The notes under the pieces were generated by a model that was given only the letters and a program-made list of their open reading frames with translations, was not told the DNA's origin and ran no database searches. Shown here in pieces: positions 24,818 through 33,048 of a stretch of 64,000 bases of DNA. How positions within the stretch are numbered: position 1 is the stretch's first letter; the number at the start of each line of letters is the position of its first letter. The DNA is taken from the NCBI GenBank assembly GCA_964344565.1, contig CAYFNT010000020.1, forward strand, positions 1 to 64,000, in the 5' to 3' direction. Position numbers and translations under genes: made by a program. Origin of the DNA: JACNKJ01 sp964344565. Lineage in GTDB: Bacteria; Krumholzibacteriota; Krumholzibacteriia; JACNKJ01.

Positions 24818-26386
24818 ATGAACCAAGCGCCACGACAGAAGATCCTCTGGGCGGACGATCAGATCGACCTGCTCAAGCCGCACATGCTCTTCCTCGAGGA
24901 GAAGGGCTACAGCCTGCGGGGCGTGGCCAATGGCGACGATGCCGTGGCCCTGCTGGAGCAGGAGGACTTCGACCTGCTCCTTCTGGACGAGCAGATGCCC
25001 GGACGCAGCGGCCTGGAGACTCTCGAGGAGGTGCGCCGCTCCCAGCCCGGCCTGCCGGTGATCATGATCACCAAGAGCGGCGAGGAGGGCCTCATGAACG
25101 AGGCCTTCGGCGGGCAGGTCCAGGATTTCCTGGTGAAGCCCGTGAATCCGGCGCAGATCTTCTCGGCCATCAAGCGCATCTTCGAGGGGCGGAAGATCCA
25201 GGAAAGCCAGCTTTCCCGGGACTATATCCAGGAATACGGTCAGATCAGCACCGAAAACATGGAAGGCGCCGAGCCGGAGCGCTGGCTCGAGGTGAACCGG
25301 TTCCTCACGGACTGGGATCTGAAGCTGGACCGCTTCGAGGGCACGGGCCTGGAGCAGACCCATCAGGATCTGCGTCGCGACCTGAATCTCGCTTTCTGCC
25401 GCTTCGTGGAGGAACGCTACCAGGGCTGGGCCCAGGCCGATGCCCGGGATCGTCCCCTCATGAGCCCGGACATCTTCTCCACCTTCGTGCAGCCCTTCGT
25501 GGAAAGCGGCCGCCAGGTCTACTTCATCGTCATAGACTGCATGCGCCTGGACCAGTGGCACGTCATCGAGGAGATGCTCAGTCCCTTCTTCACCGCCACC
25601 CTCGAGCACTACTTCGCCATCCTGCCCACGGCCACTCCCTACGCTCGAAATTCTTTGTTTTCAGGGCTTTGGCCTTCGGAAATCGCCGAGAAGCTGCCCC
25701 AGTTCTGGGTGGAGGATCCCAAGGAGGAGCTCAGCCTCAATCGTTTCGAGCGGGAACTCCTGGGCGCGCAGCTGGCCGCCAAGGGGCTCCGGGACCGTAA
25801 CTACAAGTACGTCAAGGTCTCCAACATCTCCCAGGCCAACGAGCTCTACCGACAGATCGGGGGCTTCGCCGATATTCCCATGGTGGCCCTGGTCTTCAAC
25901 TTCCTGGACATCCTTGCCCACGGCCGCAGCCAGTCGGAGATCCTCCAGGAGATCGCGCCGGACGAATCGGCCTTCCGCAGCCTCATGGCGAGCTGGTTCC
26001 GGCATTCGGCCCTCTACGATATCCTCAAATCCCTGGCCAAGGCCGGAGCCATGGTGGTGGTGACCAGCGACCACGGTTCGGTGCTCTGTCGCCGTTCGGC
26101 CCTGGTCCAGGGCAACCGGAGCACCTCCACGGGCATTCGCTACAAATACGGCGACAATCTGGGCTGCGACACCAAGCAGACCCTGCGTATCAAGGATCCC
26201 CTGGCCTGGGGGCTGCCCAGCGAACGGGCCACCAAGGACTACGTCATCGCCAAGGAGAACCACTTCTTCGTCTATCCCACCAACTATCACGAGTTCGAGC
26301 AGCGCTATAACGGCAGCTTTCAGCACGGGGGCATATCCCTCGAGGAGATGATCGTCCCTTGCGCCGTCCTGGATCCCAAGACCTGA
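24818..26386 (+). CDS. porX: PorX-type response regulator with PglZ phosphodiesterase domain
   Basis: This 522-residue protein has an N-terminal receiver domain (ILWADDQIDLLKPH; phosphoacceptor Asp in LLLLDEQMPG, about residue 57; Lys in FLVKPVN) and a C-terminal PglZ alkaline-phosphatase-like domain with metal-ligand motifs VIDCMRLDQW, VTSDHG and FQHGGIS. This is the architecture of PorX, which in Bacteroidetes controls type IX secretion genes and cleaves oligonucleotides. I chose ATG 24818 because the conserved region starts four residues later in known PorX proteins; GTG 24788 is the longer alternative. It overlaps tsaE by 28 bases. Presence of FlgD-like sorting domains elsewhere in the window agrees with such a system. 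Confidence 0.88.
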   Translation: MNQAPRQKILWADDQIDLLKPHMLFLEEKGYSLRGVANGDDAVALLEQEDFDLLLLDEQMPGRSGLETLEEVRRSQPGLPVIMITKSGEEGLMNEAFGGQVQDFLVKPVNPAQIFSAIKRIFEGRKIQESQLSRDYIQEYGQISTENMEGAEPERWLEVNRFLTDWDLKLDRFEGTGLEQTHQDLRRDLNLAFCRFVEERYQGWAQADARDRPLMSPDIFSTFVQPFVESGRQVYFIVIDCMRLDQWHVIEEMLSPFFTATLEHYFAILPTATPYARNSLFSGLWPSEIAEKLPQFWVEDPKEELSLNRFERELLGAQLAAKGLRDRNYKYVKVSNISQANELYRQIGGFADIPMVALVFNFLDILAHGRSQSEILQEIAPDESAFRSLMASWFRHSALYDILKSLAKAGAMVVVTSDHGSVLCRRSALVQGNRSTSTGIRYKYGDNLGCDTKQTLRIKDPLAWGLPSERATKDYVIAKENHFFVYPTNYHEFEQRYNGSFQHGGISLEEMIVPCAVLDPKT

Positions 26387-26844
26387 TCTTCACCCGTCGA
26401 TCCCCCGAGGAGACCGCCGACCTGGCCGCGGCTCTGGGCCTGGTGGCCCGGCCGGGAGATTTCGTGGCCCTGTTCGGTGATCTGGGCGCGGGAAAGACCG
26501 TCTTCGCCAAGGGATTCTGCGCGGCACTGGGCATCGAGCCCGCCGAGGTGGACAGCCCCACCTTCGTGCTGCTCAACGAGTATTCCGGGCGCCTGCCGGT
26601 GTATCATTTCGACGCTTACCGCCTGGAAGGGGGAGCGGCGGAGCTCACGGAACTCGGATACTTCGACGAAAGCCTGGAAGAGGGCGTCGTGCTCCTGGAG
26701 TGGGCCGGCCGAGTGGGAAACCTGTTGCCACCCAAGGCCTTGCGACTGCGCATCGAGTGGCTGGAGGCCGAGAGCCGCCGCCTGGTCATCGAGGAGCCCT
26801 CCGATCGGATCCGTATGGCTCTGGCGCGGATCCAGGCCGATTAA
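26359..26844 (+). CDS. tsaE: tRNA threonylcarbamoyladenosine biosynthesis ATPase TsaE
   Basis: This 161-residue P-loop protein supports t6A37 tRNA modification together with TsaB and TsaD. The Walker A motif is GDLGAGKT, followed by DSPTFVLLNEY, VYHFDAYRL and a late VLLEWAGRVG strand. It starts with TTG at 26359 within the end of porX. Its partner tsaB is 5 kb downstream rather than adjacent; tsaD is not in this window. Confidence 0.92.
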   Translation: MRRPGSQDLIFTRRSPEETADLAAALGLVARPGDFVALFGDLGAGKTVFAKGFCAALGIEPAEVDSPTFVLLNEYSGRLPVYHFDAYRLEGGAAELTELGYFDESLEEGVVLLEWAGRVGNLLPPKALRLRIEWLEAESRRLVIEEPSDRIRMALARIQAD

Positions 26845-27465
26845 ATCAAGCCCATCGCCCTGCTTTTTTCTCGAAAGCTCGACCGCCAGTCTGACGTGTT
26901 TCGGGAAGAGCCTGAAGGACAGGGGTTACCCGGATTCACTCTCACACTCGGCGTTGCGCCTGTTCGCCTGGGTGCCTTTCGCCGGCCCCCGTCACTCCAA
27001 GTCGGATTGTATCCATCCGGATACAAGCAATAACCAAAGACATGTCAATAAATCAGTGCTATAGACCTGATTAATAGACAGGTCGGATCATCTATCAGCA
27101 GGGCGCCGAGACACCGGCCCGGTCACCTGACCACCGATACCCGCTCGCGAAGGACCCAGCCAGCCCTCTGCCAGACTGGCGCAGTTTTCACAGCCTCGAG
27201 GGTCACACGATTCCCTGTCCGGTGGCACATTCTTCCCCGAAGCTTCTCTCGGACATAGCGTGCGCTGGATCTCCGGGCGGAAACGAAGGCATTGAAGTCA
27301 ATTCAATGAATTGCCCTCAAAGGGCTTAGGGCCAGTTCATCTGAATCTTACTCACTTCGGACCGAATTCTGCTCAGTGGCTGTGGATCTAGTCAGGCCGA
27401 GGTCGTGCTTTGGGGAGAGGCCGCCGAATGGCCGGAATCATGGACATCCTTGGAGGGTCTAAACA
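26845..27465. other. Non-coding stretch of about 620 bases with inverted repeats
   Basis: No convincing gene is seen. The stretch becomes AT-rich near 27000-27090, where TTGTATCC-ATCC-GGATACAA (27007-27026) and GACCTG...CAGGTC (27064-27084) are inverted repeats. CATTGAA...TTCAATG follows near 27290. A ribosome site (TTGGAGGG) precedes the ATG at 27466. No known riboswitch or tRNA was recognised. Confidence 0.5.
27007..27026. promoter_or_regulatory. Inverted repeat, candidate operator
   Basis: Perfect 8-bp arms TTGTATCC and GGATACAA enclose ATCC in an AT-rich patch, upstream of the pilin-like gene. It looks like a transcription-factor site. Confidence 0.4.
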
Positions 27466-27927
27466 ATGAAAACGCTGAGACTTGCAAGTTTTCTTCTCCT
27501 GCTCGCCGGCGTCGCCATGGCTGGCAACACCGCCACGCAGAACGTGGATGTGACCATCCCCGCCGTCGATGAAGTCGCCGTCAGCGGCGACGCGACCATC
27601 ACCTTCGCGACGCCTTCGGGCGGTTCCGGATTCAGCGATGCGACCGACGCGTCCACGACACTGTCCTGGACCACCAACCAGTCCGGGCGCGAGATCACCA
27701 TCGCCTACGATGCTGCCCACAGCGGCATCACCCTGAAGTGCGAGGCCACCTCGATCAGTGGCGGAACCAGTGCCGGGCAGATCACCCTCGGCACCTCCGC
27801 GGCGGACTTCGTGACGAGCATCGACAACACGTCGGGTTCGGCCACCCTGAGCTACACCGCCTCGGCCACCCTCTCGGCCACGACTTCGGCCTATGTGGTG
27901 ACCTTCACGATTCAGGCTGCCGTATAA
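27466..27927 (+). CDS. Small secreted pilin-like beta protein
   Basis: This 153-residue protein has a clear signal peptide (MKTLRLASFLLLLAGVAMAG) and a mature part of ~133 residues rich in Thr, Ser, Ala and Gly. The alternating hydrophobic pattern of an Ig-like or pilin-like sandwich is visible (VDVTIPAVDEVAVSGDATITF, ending in AYVVTFTIQAAV). The weakly repetitive, Cys-poor C-terminal strand recalls DUF4402 or spore-coat-U type pilins of alternative chaperone-usher systems. It is preceded by TTGGAGGG and followed after 63 bases by a secreted Ig-like protein and a large barrel. Function is inferred from context. Confidence 0.65.
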   Translation: MKTLRLASFLLLLAGVAMAGNTATQNVDVTIPAVDEVAVSGDATITFATPSGGSGFSDATDASTTLSWTTNQSGREITIAYDAAHSGITLKCEATSISGGTSAGQITLGTSAADFVTSIDNTSGSATLSYTASATLSATTSAYVVTFTIQAAV

Positions 27928-27990
27928 GCCGCTGAAAACGTGCTTTACAGGCTCTGCGCGGGGATCTAGCCTCTCCCCGCGCAGACCTAT

Positions 27991-28806
27991 TTGGCGGTGC
28001 ACGTGAGACGCTTGTTCATCCTATCCATCGTGTTGTGGCTCTTGCCCTTGCAAGCCATGGCGAACCTGTCGGTGGACGGCGACCTCATCGAGAGCTTCAA
28101 CCTGCAGCCCGGCCAGGTCTTCGAGGGATCCCTCGTCATCCGCAACAGCGGCTCAGAGCCTCAATCAGGAAGGGCTTACATCACCGACTACCTCTTCGGC
28201 GCCAGCGGCTGGAATCGTTACGATCCGCCGGGCAGCCATGAACGATCCAGCGGCCTCTGGACCCAGGTCTCGCCCTCCGAGTTCGTGGTGCCCGGTGGCG
28301 GGGAGTTCTTCCTGGCCTACTCCATCGAGGTTCCGCCCGTGGACAGCCTTCAGGGCAGCTACTGGTGTTCGGTGATCATCGAGCCAGGCCTGGACGTAAG
28401 CTCCAACCAGACAACGACTTCGGACGCGGACAATCCCGATGTTGCCCTCCGCACGGTGATTCGCCACGCAATTCAGTTCTCCGTGGATCTGGGGGATGGG
28501 GCCCGCAAGGAGGTGCAGATCGTCGGCCGGAGCCTGGAGGCCGACGGTGAGGGTCTCAAGCTGGTCCTCGACGTCGAAAACGTGGGGGATGCCTGGGTCA
28601 ACCCCTTGATATGGGCCGAGTTCTTCGACTCCGAGGGAACCCGGGTGGATCGCCAGGAGCAGCAGCGCGGGCGGCTCTACCCGAGTTGCTCCCTGAGACA
28701 GATTTTCCCACTGAATCTCGCCGCGGGCGCCTACGAGGTGCTGGTCATCATCGACGACGGGAACGGCGAGGCCTGGGGCGCCCAGTACAGCCTCGAGATC
28801 CCCTGA
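27991..28806 (+). CDS. Secreted Ig-like protein, possible periplasmic chaperone
   Basis: This 271-residue protein has a signal peptide (RRLFILSIVLWLLPLQAMA). Two beta-sandwich-like regions follow. The first (about residues 25-150) has LQPGQVFEGSLVIRNSG and ends in SYWCSVIIEP; the second (about 165-271) has LKLVLDVENVGDAWVNP and YEVLVIIDDGN. The pattern is that of NEW3/COG1470-like or PapD-like Ig domains that bind other extracytoplasmic chains. GTG 28003 is an alternative start closer to the signal. Position between a pilin-like protein and a barrel suggests a chaperone role, but no PapD signature is certain. Confidence 0.6.
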   Translation: MAVHVRRLFILSIVLWLLPLQAMANLSVDGDLIESFNLQPGQVFEGSLVIRNSGSEPQSGRAYITDYLFGASGWNRYDPPGSHERSSGLWTQVSPSEFVVPGGGEFFLAYSIEVPPVDSLQGSYWCSVIIEPGLDVSSNQTTTSDADNPDVALRTVIRHAIQFSVDLGDGARKEVQIVGRSLEADGEGLKLVLDVENVGDAWVNPLIWAEFFDSEGTRVDRQEQQRGRLYPSCSLRQIFPLNLAAGAYEVLVIIDDGNGEAWGAQYSLEIP

Positions 28807-28861
28807 GACGCCCCCCTGAAAACCCGATAACCATTTACAATTAATCAAGTTAGCCCTTCAT

Positions 28862-28890
28862 CCCGGAAGGTCCGAAAGGCCCGTTCCGGG
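28862..28890 (+). promoter_or_regulatory. Leader hairpin 1 before the usher-like gene
   Basis: CCCGGAA pairs with TTCCGGG, and inside it GG-CC pairs close a GAAA tetraloop (28874-28877). Confidence 0.6.
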
Positions 28891-28919
28891 GGGACTTGTG
28901 GTGCCCTTATTGCTCTGAA

Positions 28920-28963
28920 GGGATGGTCGTTCCTCGGAGCTTCCGAGGGGGGACCGTGATCCC
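28920..28963 (+). promoter_or_regulatory. Leader hairpin 2 before the usher-like gene
   Basis: A long three-part stem is present: GGGAT with ATCCC, GGTC with GACC, and CCTCGGA with TCCGAGG around a GCT loop. It ends 23 bases before the TTG start. The pairing is too extensive to be likely by chance. It may be a structured regulatory leader. Confidence 0.65.
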
Positions 28964-28986
28964 TGGAGACGCCGGAGGCTAACTCC

Positions 28987-31900
28987 TTGTCGCTCAAGGA
29001 CTCCCATTGTGGCTTCAGCTCGAGCCTGGTACTGGCCCTGGTCGGTATCCTGGCTCTGGGACAGGCGTCCCCGGGCCTGGGCGAAGCCGTATCTCCTGGG
29101 GGCATCACCATCTCCGGTCCCGACTCCCTGGCTTGCGACTCCGGAGCCACGGTTTCCTTCCTGCTCCGGGTCGAGGCACCGGCCGGCGAGGAGGGCAGCT
29201 ATCCGGAGATTCTCGAGCATCCCCTGGCCTGGAAGGCCGTGCTCGGGCCCAAGATCCGCAATTTCGCCATGGAACAGGGCGCGCTCAGGCTGCTGGCATT
29301 CCAGATTCCCCTGGATACTCCCCCCGGCAACTATCCCCTGCGCTACGCCCTGGATCATCCCGAAGGCGTGATCGAGAAGCGGGTTGAGGTGCGGGTGCCG
29401 GCCCGCCCAGGCCTGAGGGTGAAGGTGCTGGATCGGCCTTCACTGCTCATCGCCGGCGAGGAGGGCCGGATCCGCTTCCTGGTATCCAATCGCGGCAACA
29501 CGGATCTGGACCTGCAGCTCGAGGTCACCTGCCGCAGCGGCTGGCCGGTGGCCCTGAGCCAGAGCCGGATCCACATTCCCGCGGGCATGAGCCGAAGCGT
29601 GGCCGCCAGGGTCTGGGCTCCCACGGGCCTGGACCACAAGATGCGACCGCATATCCGTTTCAGCGCAAGGGCCGCGGCTCCCCACCAGGACCTGCGCACC
29701 GAGTCGGCGGAGCTCCTCCTGGACGCGGTTCCCCGGATCTCGCGGGGAACCGATCCCTGGCGCCGCCTTCCCACCGAGTTGCAGCTCCTGGCCAACCTGA
29801 GTCCGGACGGCACCGGACTGTCCGGCCAATGGCGGGGCCGGGGCCATCTCGACGGACAGGGTCGCCACGAGCTGGACATCCTGCTTCGCGGTCCGGATTC
29901 CCGCGGATTCGGGGCCTTCGGACGGCGGGAGGAGTATCGCGCGGCCCTCCGCAGCCCCGGCGCCACGGTCTACCTCGGCGACGGGGCCTACTCCCTTTCG
30001 CCCCTGACCCGCGGACCCCTGCGGTCCCGGGGCGCGGAGCTGTCCCTGGACACTCCAGGCGGTCTCCGCAGCGGGGCCTTCCTCATCGAGCGGCCGGGCG
30101 GGGCCAAACAGCGGGAAGTGGGGGCCTACCTGGGAAGCCGGACGGGCGAAGGCGATCGCTGGCGCCTGAACTTCCTGGGCAAGCCCTCGGGATCCGGCGG
30201 CGGCAACCTGAACGTGGGCATGGCATCGCTGGAGGCGGCCTTCTCCCTGACCGAGGATCTCGCCTCGGAGCTGGAGGCCTCCCTGAGTCGCGACGGAGCT
30301 ACGGGCGGCGCCTACCGGATCCTGCTGAGCAAGCATCTGGGCTCCCTGCGCTACCGGCTGGAGCGCATCTACGCCAGCGAAGATTTCCGCGGCAGCTACC
30401 GGGACCACGACTACCTGTCCGGCGAGATGGGCGCGTCCCTGGGCGACTCCTGGAATCTGCATTTCCTGGGGCGGCGATGGAAGCGCAAGGTCTACGATCA
30501 GGGACTCGTCCACCCCGGCTGGGAGCATCGCGCTGAGATGGGCGTGCAGCATCGGCCGAGGCGGGGTGTGGTTCTCGGACTCAGCGGCATCCTCGCCGAT
30601 CACCGCAGCTCGGCCGTGGGCAAGGATTGGCGCGAAGGCCTGTTGCGCATGGAATCCGGCCTGACCGGCAGCGGACTCAGCCTCGGACTTCGCCTGGAGA
30701 TGGGCGAGCGCCGCGGCGATTCTTCCGGCGTGCCGAACGAACTCCTGCGGGCCACCCTTTCGGCCCGAACCCAGCTTCGTTCCTGGCTCTCGCTCTCCCT
30801 GGCCGGCACCCGCAATCGGGTGACGGGGGGCCTGAACGGAGGCACCAGCGACACCGGCCAGATCACACTGCTCGCCACGCCCAACGCGCGCATGAGCTTC
30901 AGCCTGCGGGCCTCGGCCTCCGAGTACCGATTCCAGACCCATAGCCGATACCGACAGGTGGACCTCACCGGACGCTATCGCATCTCGAGGGCCTTCTGGC
31001 TCGACATGCAGGCGCGCCTGGGCCAGTCCGGCGACCGGGACTGGGAACCTTCCCTCATGGTCGGCATCACCCGCTCCCTGGGCCTGCCCCTGGCCCGCAC
31101 CGCTCGTCTGGCCCACCTGGAAGGCCGCATCGTGGATCGGGAATCGGGCCGCGACGCCGGCGTGGCGGATCTGCTGCTCCGCCTGGACGATCACACGGCG
31201 GTCACCGACGAGGATGGGCGCTTCAGCTTTCCCAACATTCCCGCCGGCGACTACCGGCTCGATCTGCCCCGGCCCTCCTTGGGCGTGGGACAGGCCCTGG
31301 TGGAGAAGGCGCCCCTGCGGGTGTCCCTGGACGAAGGCGATCGGCGCGAGATACAGCTGAGCGTGGCCCGCACCTCCACCCTGAGCGGGCACATCCTGCT
31401 CTACGCCACCAGCGAGTCGCGGAACCGCCCGGGCGGCCGCCCCGAAGGCCTCTACCTGGAGGGCCGCGGCCGAACCAACTGGAGCGAGGACGAGGGCGCC
31501 GATCCGCCGCTCCTGGACGAGAACCTTTTGGAGATGGGCGGACAGGAAGGCGTGCTGCTGCGCCTCAGCGGACAGGGTCGCATCTTCTATCGCCTCAGCG
31601 ATGCCCAGGGACGATTCCAGTTCGAGGAACTTCCGCCCGGCGCGTGGCTGCTCGAGGTGGAAGACGCGCCCCTGCCCGCGAACCACTTCCTCGAGGAGAA
31701 GCTCTTCGCCTTCGAGCTCCTGCCAGGCGAAAACGCGCTGCGCGATTTTCGGATTCTGCCGTCCTTCCGTCCCGTCCGGATCATCGATCAGGAGAGCCTG
31801 CGGGCCGACGCGCCGCCGGCTGGAAAGGACCCGCGGCCTGTGCTAAGTTCCCGCCGTTCGCCTGCGGAAGGGAATCGCATTGATCCTGTCCATCGACCTG

Positions 31901-32436
31901 TCGTTCCGCCTGGGACTGATGAGCCTGGAGCTCCCGGACGGCCGCACCCTGGTCCGTCACAGCGACCGGCCCCGGGAGCATCTGGAGTTCATCCAGAAGG
32001 CTCTGGCGGAGCTGGCGGCGGAGGGCGGCCTGAACTGGGCCGATTTGACACGCCTGGCGGTGACCACGGGGCCGGGCAGCTTCACGGGGCTGCGCGTGGG
32101 CCTGTCGGCGGCCAAGGGCCTGATCTTCGATACGGACATCCCGCTCCTGCCCCTGCCCAGCCTTGCCGTGCCGGCCCTGGCGGCGGGGGAGTCCTCGCCG
32201 AGAGCCTTGTTCCGGCGGTCCCGAGCCGGGGAGTTCTGGACAGCCTTCTTTCCGCCGGGGGAGCGGGAGCCCAGCGAGGAAGCTCCGCGGGATATCGATG
32301 GCTCCTTGCGCTGGCGGGACTCGCTCTCCTCGCGCTGGCCGGAGTTGCGGTGCATCGGCGACGTGTCCGACGAGCTCGCCGGCATCGAGTGCCAGAGCGA
32401 GCCCGACGCGCCCGCGCAGCTGGACGCTCTGGCTGA
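28987..32436 (+). CDS. Large outer-membrane usher-like protein with Ig and regulatory-like domains
   Basis: A signal peptide (about residues 10-32) is followed by two Ig-like/NEW3-type domains (about 35-250), then some 450 residues of alternating short strands with aromatic and glycine turns, typical of a large beta-barrel (about 270-710). A carboxypeptidase-regulatory-like domain follows (LEGRIVDRESGRDAGVADLLLRL...), then another Ig-like region to about residue 945. The frame has no stop before 32436 and overlaps tsaB by 557 bases; the last ~185 residues are Gly, Pro and Arg-rich and look like a shadow frame. The true end is probably near 31800-31850, with a frameshift or misread base. The start is TTG 28987 with GGAGG nine bases upstream. 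Confidence 0.6.
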   Translation: MSLKDSHCGFSSSLVLALVGILALGQASPGLGEAVSPGGITISGPDSLACDSGATVSFLLRVEAPAGEEGSYPEILEHPLAWKAVLGPKIRNFAMEQGALRLLAFQIPLDTPPGNYPLRYALDHPEGVIEKRVEVRVPARPGLRVKVLDRPSLLIAGEEGRIRFLVSNRGNTDLDLQLEVTCRSGWPVALSQSRIHIPAGMSRSVAARVWAPTGLDHKMRPHIRFSARAAAPHQDLRTESAELLLDAVPRISRGTDPWRRLPTELQLLANLSPDGTGLSGQWRGRGHLDGQGRHELDILLRGPDSRGFGAFGRREEYRAALRSPGATVYLGDGAYSLSPLTRGPLRSRGAELSLDTPGGLRSGAFLIERPGGAKQREVGAYLGSRTGEGDRWRLNFLGKPSGSGGGNLNVGMASLEAAFSLTEDLASELEASLSRDGATGGAYRILLSKHLGSLRYRLERIYASEDFRGSYRDHDYLSGEMGASLGDSWNLHFLGRRWKRKVYDQGLVHPGWEHRAEMGVQHRPRRGVVLGLSGILADHRSSAVGKDWREGLLRMESGLTGSGLSLGLRLEMGERRGDSSGVPNELLRATLSARTQLRSWLSLSLAGTRNRVTGGLNGGTSDTGQITLLATPNARMSFSLRASASEYRFQTHSRYRQVDLTGRYRISRAFWLDMQARLGQSGDRDWEPSLMVGITRSLGLPLARTARLAHLEGRIVDRESGRDAGVADLLLRLDDHTAVTDEDGRFSFPNIPAGDYRLDLPRPSLGVGQALVEKAPLRVSLDEGDRREIQLSVARTSTLSGHILLYATSESRNRPGGRPEGLYLEGRGRTNWSEDEGADPPLLDENLLEMGGQEGVLLRLSGQGRIFYRLSDAQGRFQFEELPPGAWLLEVEDAPLPANHFLEEKLFAFELLPGENALRDFRILPSFRPVRIIDQESLRADAPPAGKDPRPVLSSRRSPAEGNRIDPVHRPVVPPGTDEPGAPGRPHPGPSQRPAPGASGVHPEGSGGAGGGGRPELGRFDTPGGDHGAGQLHGAARGPVGGQGPDLRYGHPAPAPAQPCRAGPGGGGVLAESLVPAVPSRGVLDSLLSAGGAGAQRGSSAGYRWLLALAGLALLALAGVAVHRRRVRRARRHRVPERARRARAAGRSG

Positions 32437-32545
32437 GCTCGCCCGTCGCGGCGGCCATGAGCTTCGCGGCGTGGACCTCGATGTCCTGCAGCCCCGCTAT
32501 CTCGCCGAACCCTCGGTGACCCTTCCCGGAGGCGGGAAACCGTGA
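31880..32545 (+). CDS. tsaB: tRNA threonylcarbamoyladenosine biosynthesis protein TsaB
   Basis: This 221-residue ASKHA-fold protein partners TsaD in t6A synthesis. The diagnostic motif is GPGSFTGLRVGLSAAKGL, preceded by ILSIDLS. It starts with TTG at 31880 behind AAGGGA. It overlaps rimI as GTGA, a frequent tsaB-rimI arrangement. The upstream usher-like reading frame runs through this gene in a different frame, which is treated as non-coding there. Confidence 0.93.
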   Translation: MILSIDLSFRLGLMSLELPDGRTLVRHSDRPREHLEFIQKALAELAAEGGLNWADLTRLAVTTGPGSFTGLRVGLSAAKGLIFDTDIPLLPLPSLAVPALAAGESSPRALFRRSRAGEFWTAFFPPGEREPSEEAPRDIDGSLRWRDSLSSRWPELRCIGDVSDELAGIECQSEPDAPAQLDALAELARRGGHELRGVDLDVLQPRYLAEPSVTLPGGGKP

Positions 32546-33048
32546 GCCGAGCCTTCGAGTTCAACATCGAACATGGGGGACGGACCTTCCGCGGCCTTCC
32601 CTTCACCGCGGATCACATTCCCGAGATCATGGACCTCGAGCGGGCCTGCTTCCCGGATCCCTGGACCGAAAACCTTTTCATCCAGGAGGCCAAGCCCGAG
32701 GACCATCGATGGAATCTCGTGCTCCTCGACGGCGAGGACCTGGCCGCCTACGCGATCAGCTGGGTCGTTTCTGGAGAAATACATTTATTGAATTTCGCCA
32801 TCAGGCCCGACCTGCAGGGGCAGGGTCTCGGTCGGGCCTTCTTCCGCTGGCTCAAGGAGGAGTCGCGCCGCGCGGGGGACTCCGTGTTCCTGCTCGAAGT
32901 GCGGGACAGCAACGAGCGGGCGAAGAAGCTCTACGAATCGGAAGGTCTTCGGAGGGTCATGAAGCGCGAAGGATACTATCCGGACTCGGGGGAAGACGCC
33001 CTCGTCATGATGTGCTTCCTCCAGGACGAAGAGGAGGCCGCGCCGTGA
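32542..33048 (+). CDS. rimI: Ribosomal protein S18 alanine N-acetyltransferase RimI
   Basis: This 168-residue GNAT enzyme acetylates the N-terminal alanine of ribosomal protein S18 and similar targets. The acetyl-CoA loop is PDLQGQGLGRAFF, with the LLEVRDSNERAKKLYES helix and a YYPDSGEDALVM end. The PEIMDLERACFPDPWTENLF opening is typical of RimI. It starts in the GTGA overlap with tsaB and overlaps the next gene as GTGA. Confidence 0.9.
   Translation: MSRAFEFNIEHGGRTFRGLPFTADHIPEIMDLERACFPDPWTENLFIQEAKPEDHRWNLVLLDGEDLAAYAISWVVSGEIHLLNFAIRPDLQGQGLGRAFFRWLKEESRRAGDSVFLLEVRDSNERAKKLYESEGLRRVMKREGYYPDSGEDALVMMCFLQDEEEAAP

Noticed and set aside
23105..25609. Very long open frames antisense to genes, for example 834 codons on the minus strand opposite the HDOD-GGDEF and porX genes, and similar ones opposite the Lon-family, LptD, pyrC and pyrB genes
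   Set aside because: They mirror the GC-rich codon pattern of the real genes, have no recognised domains, and show biased composition rather than protein-like sequence.
27100..27420. A c-di-GMP riboswitch in the long gap before the pilin-like gene
   Set aside because: The GEMM consensus sequence and its paired arms were not found.
31880..32436. Reading the last 185 residues of the usher-like frame as a real C-terminal domain
   Set aside because: The stretch is Gly/Pro/Arg-rich and lies opposite a strong tsaB frame; it is more likely a frame artefact.
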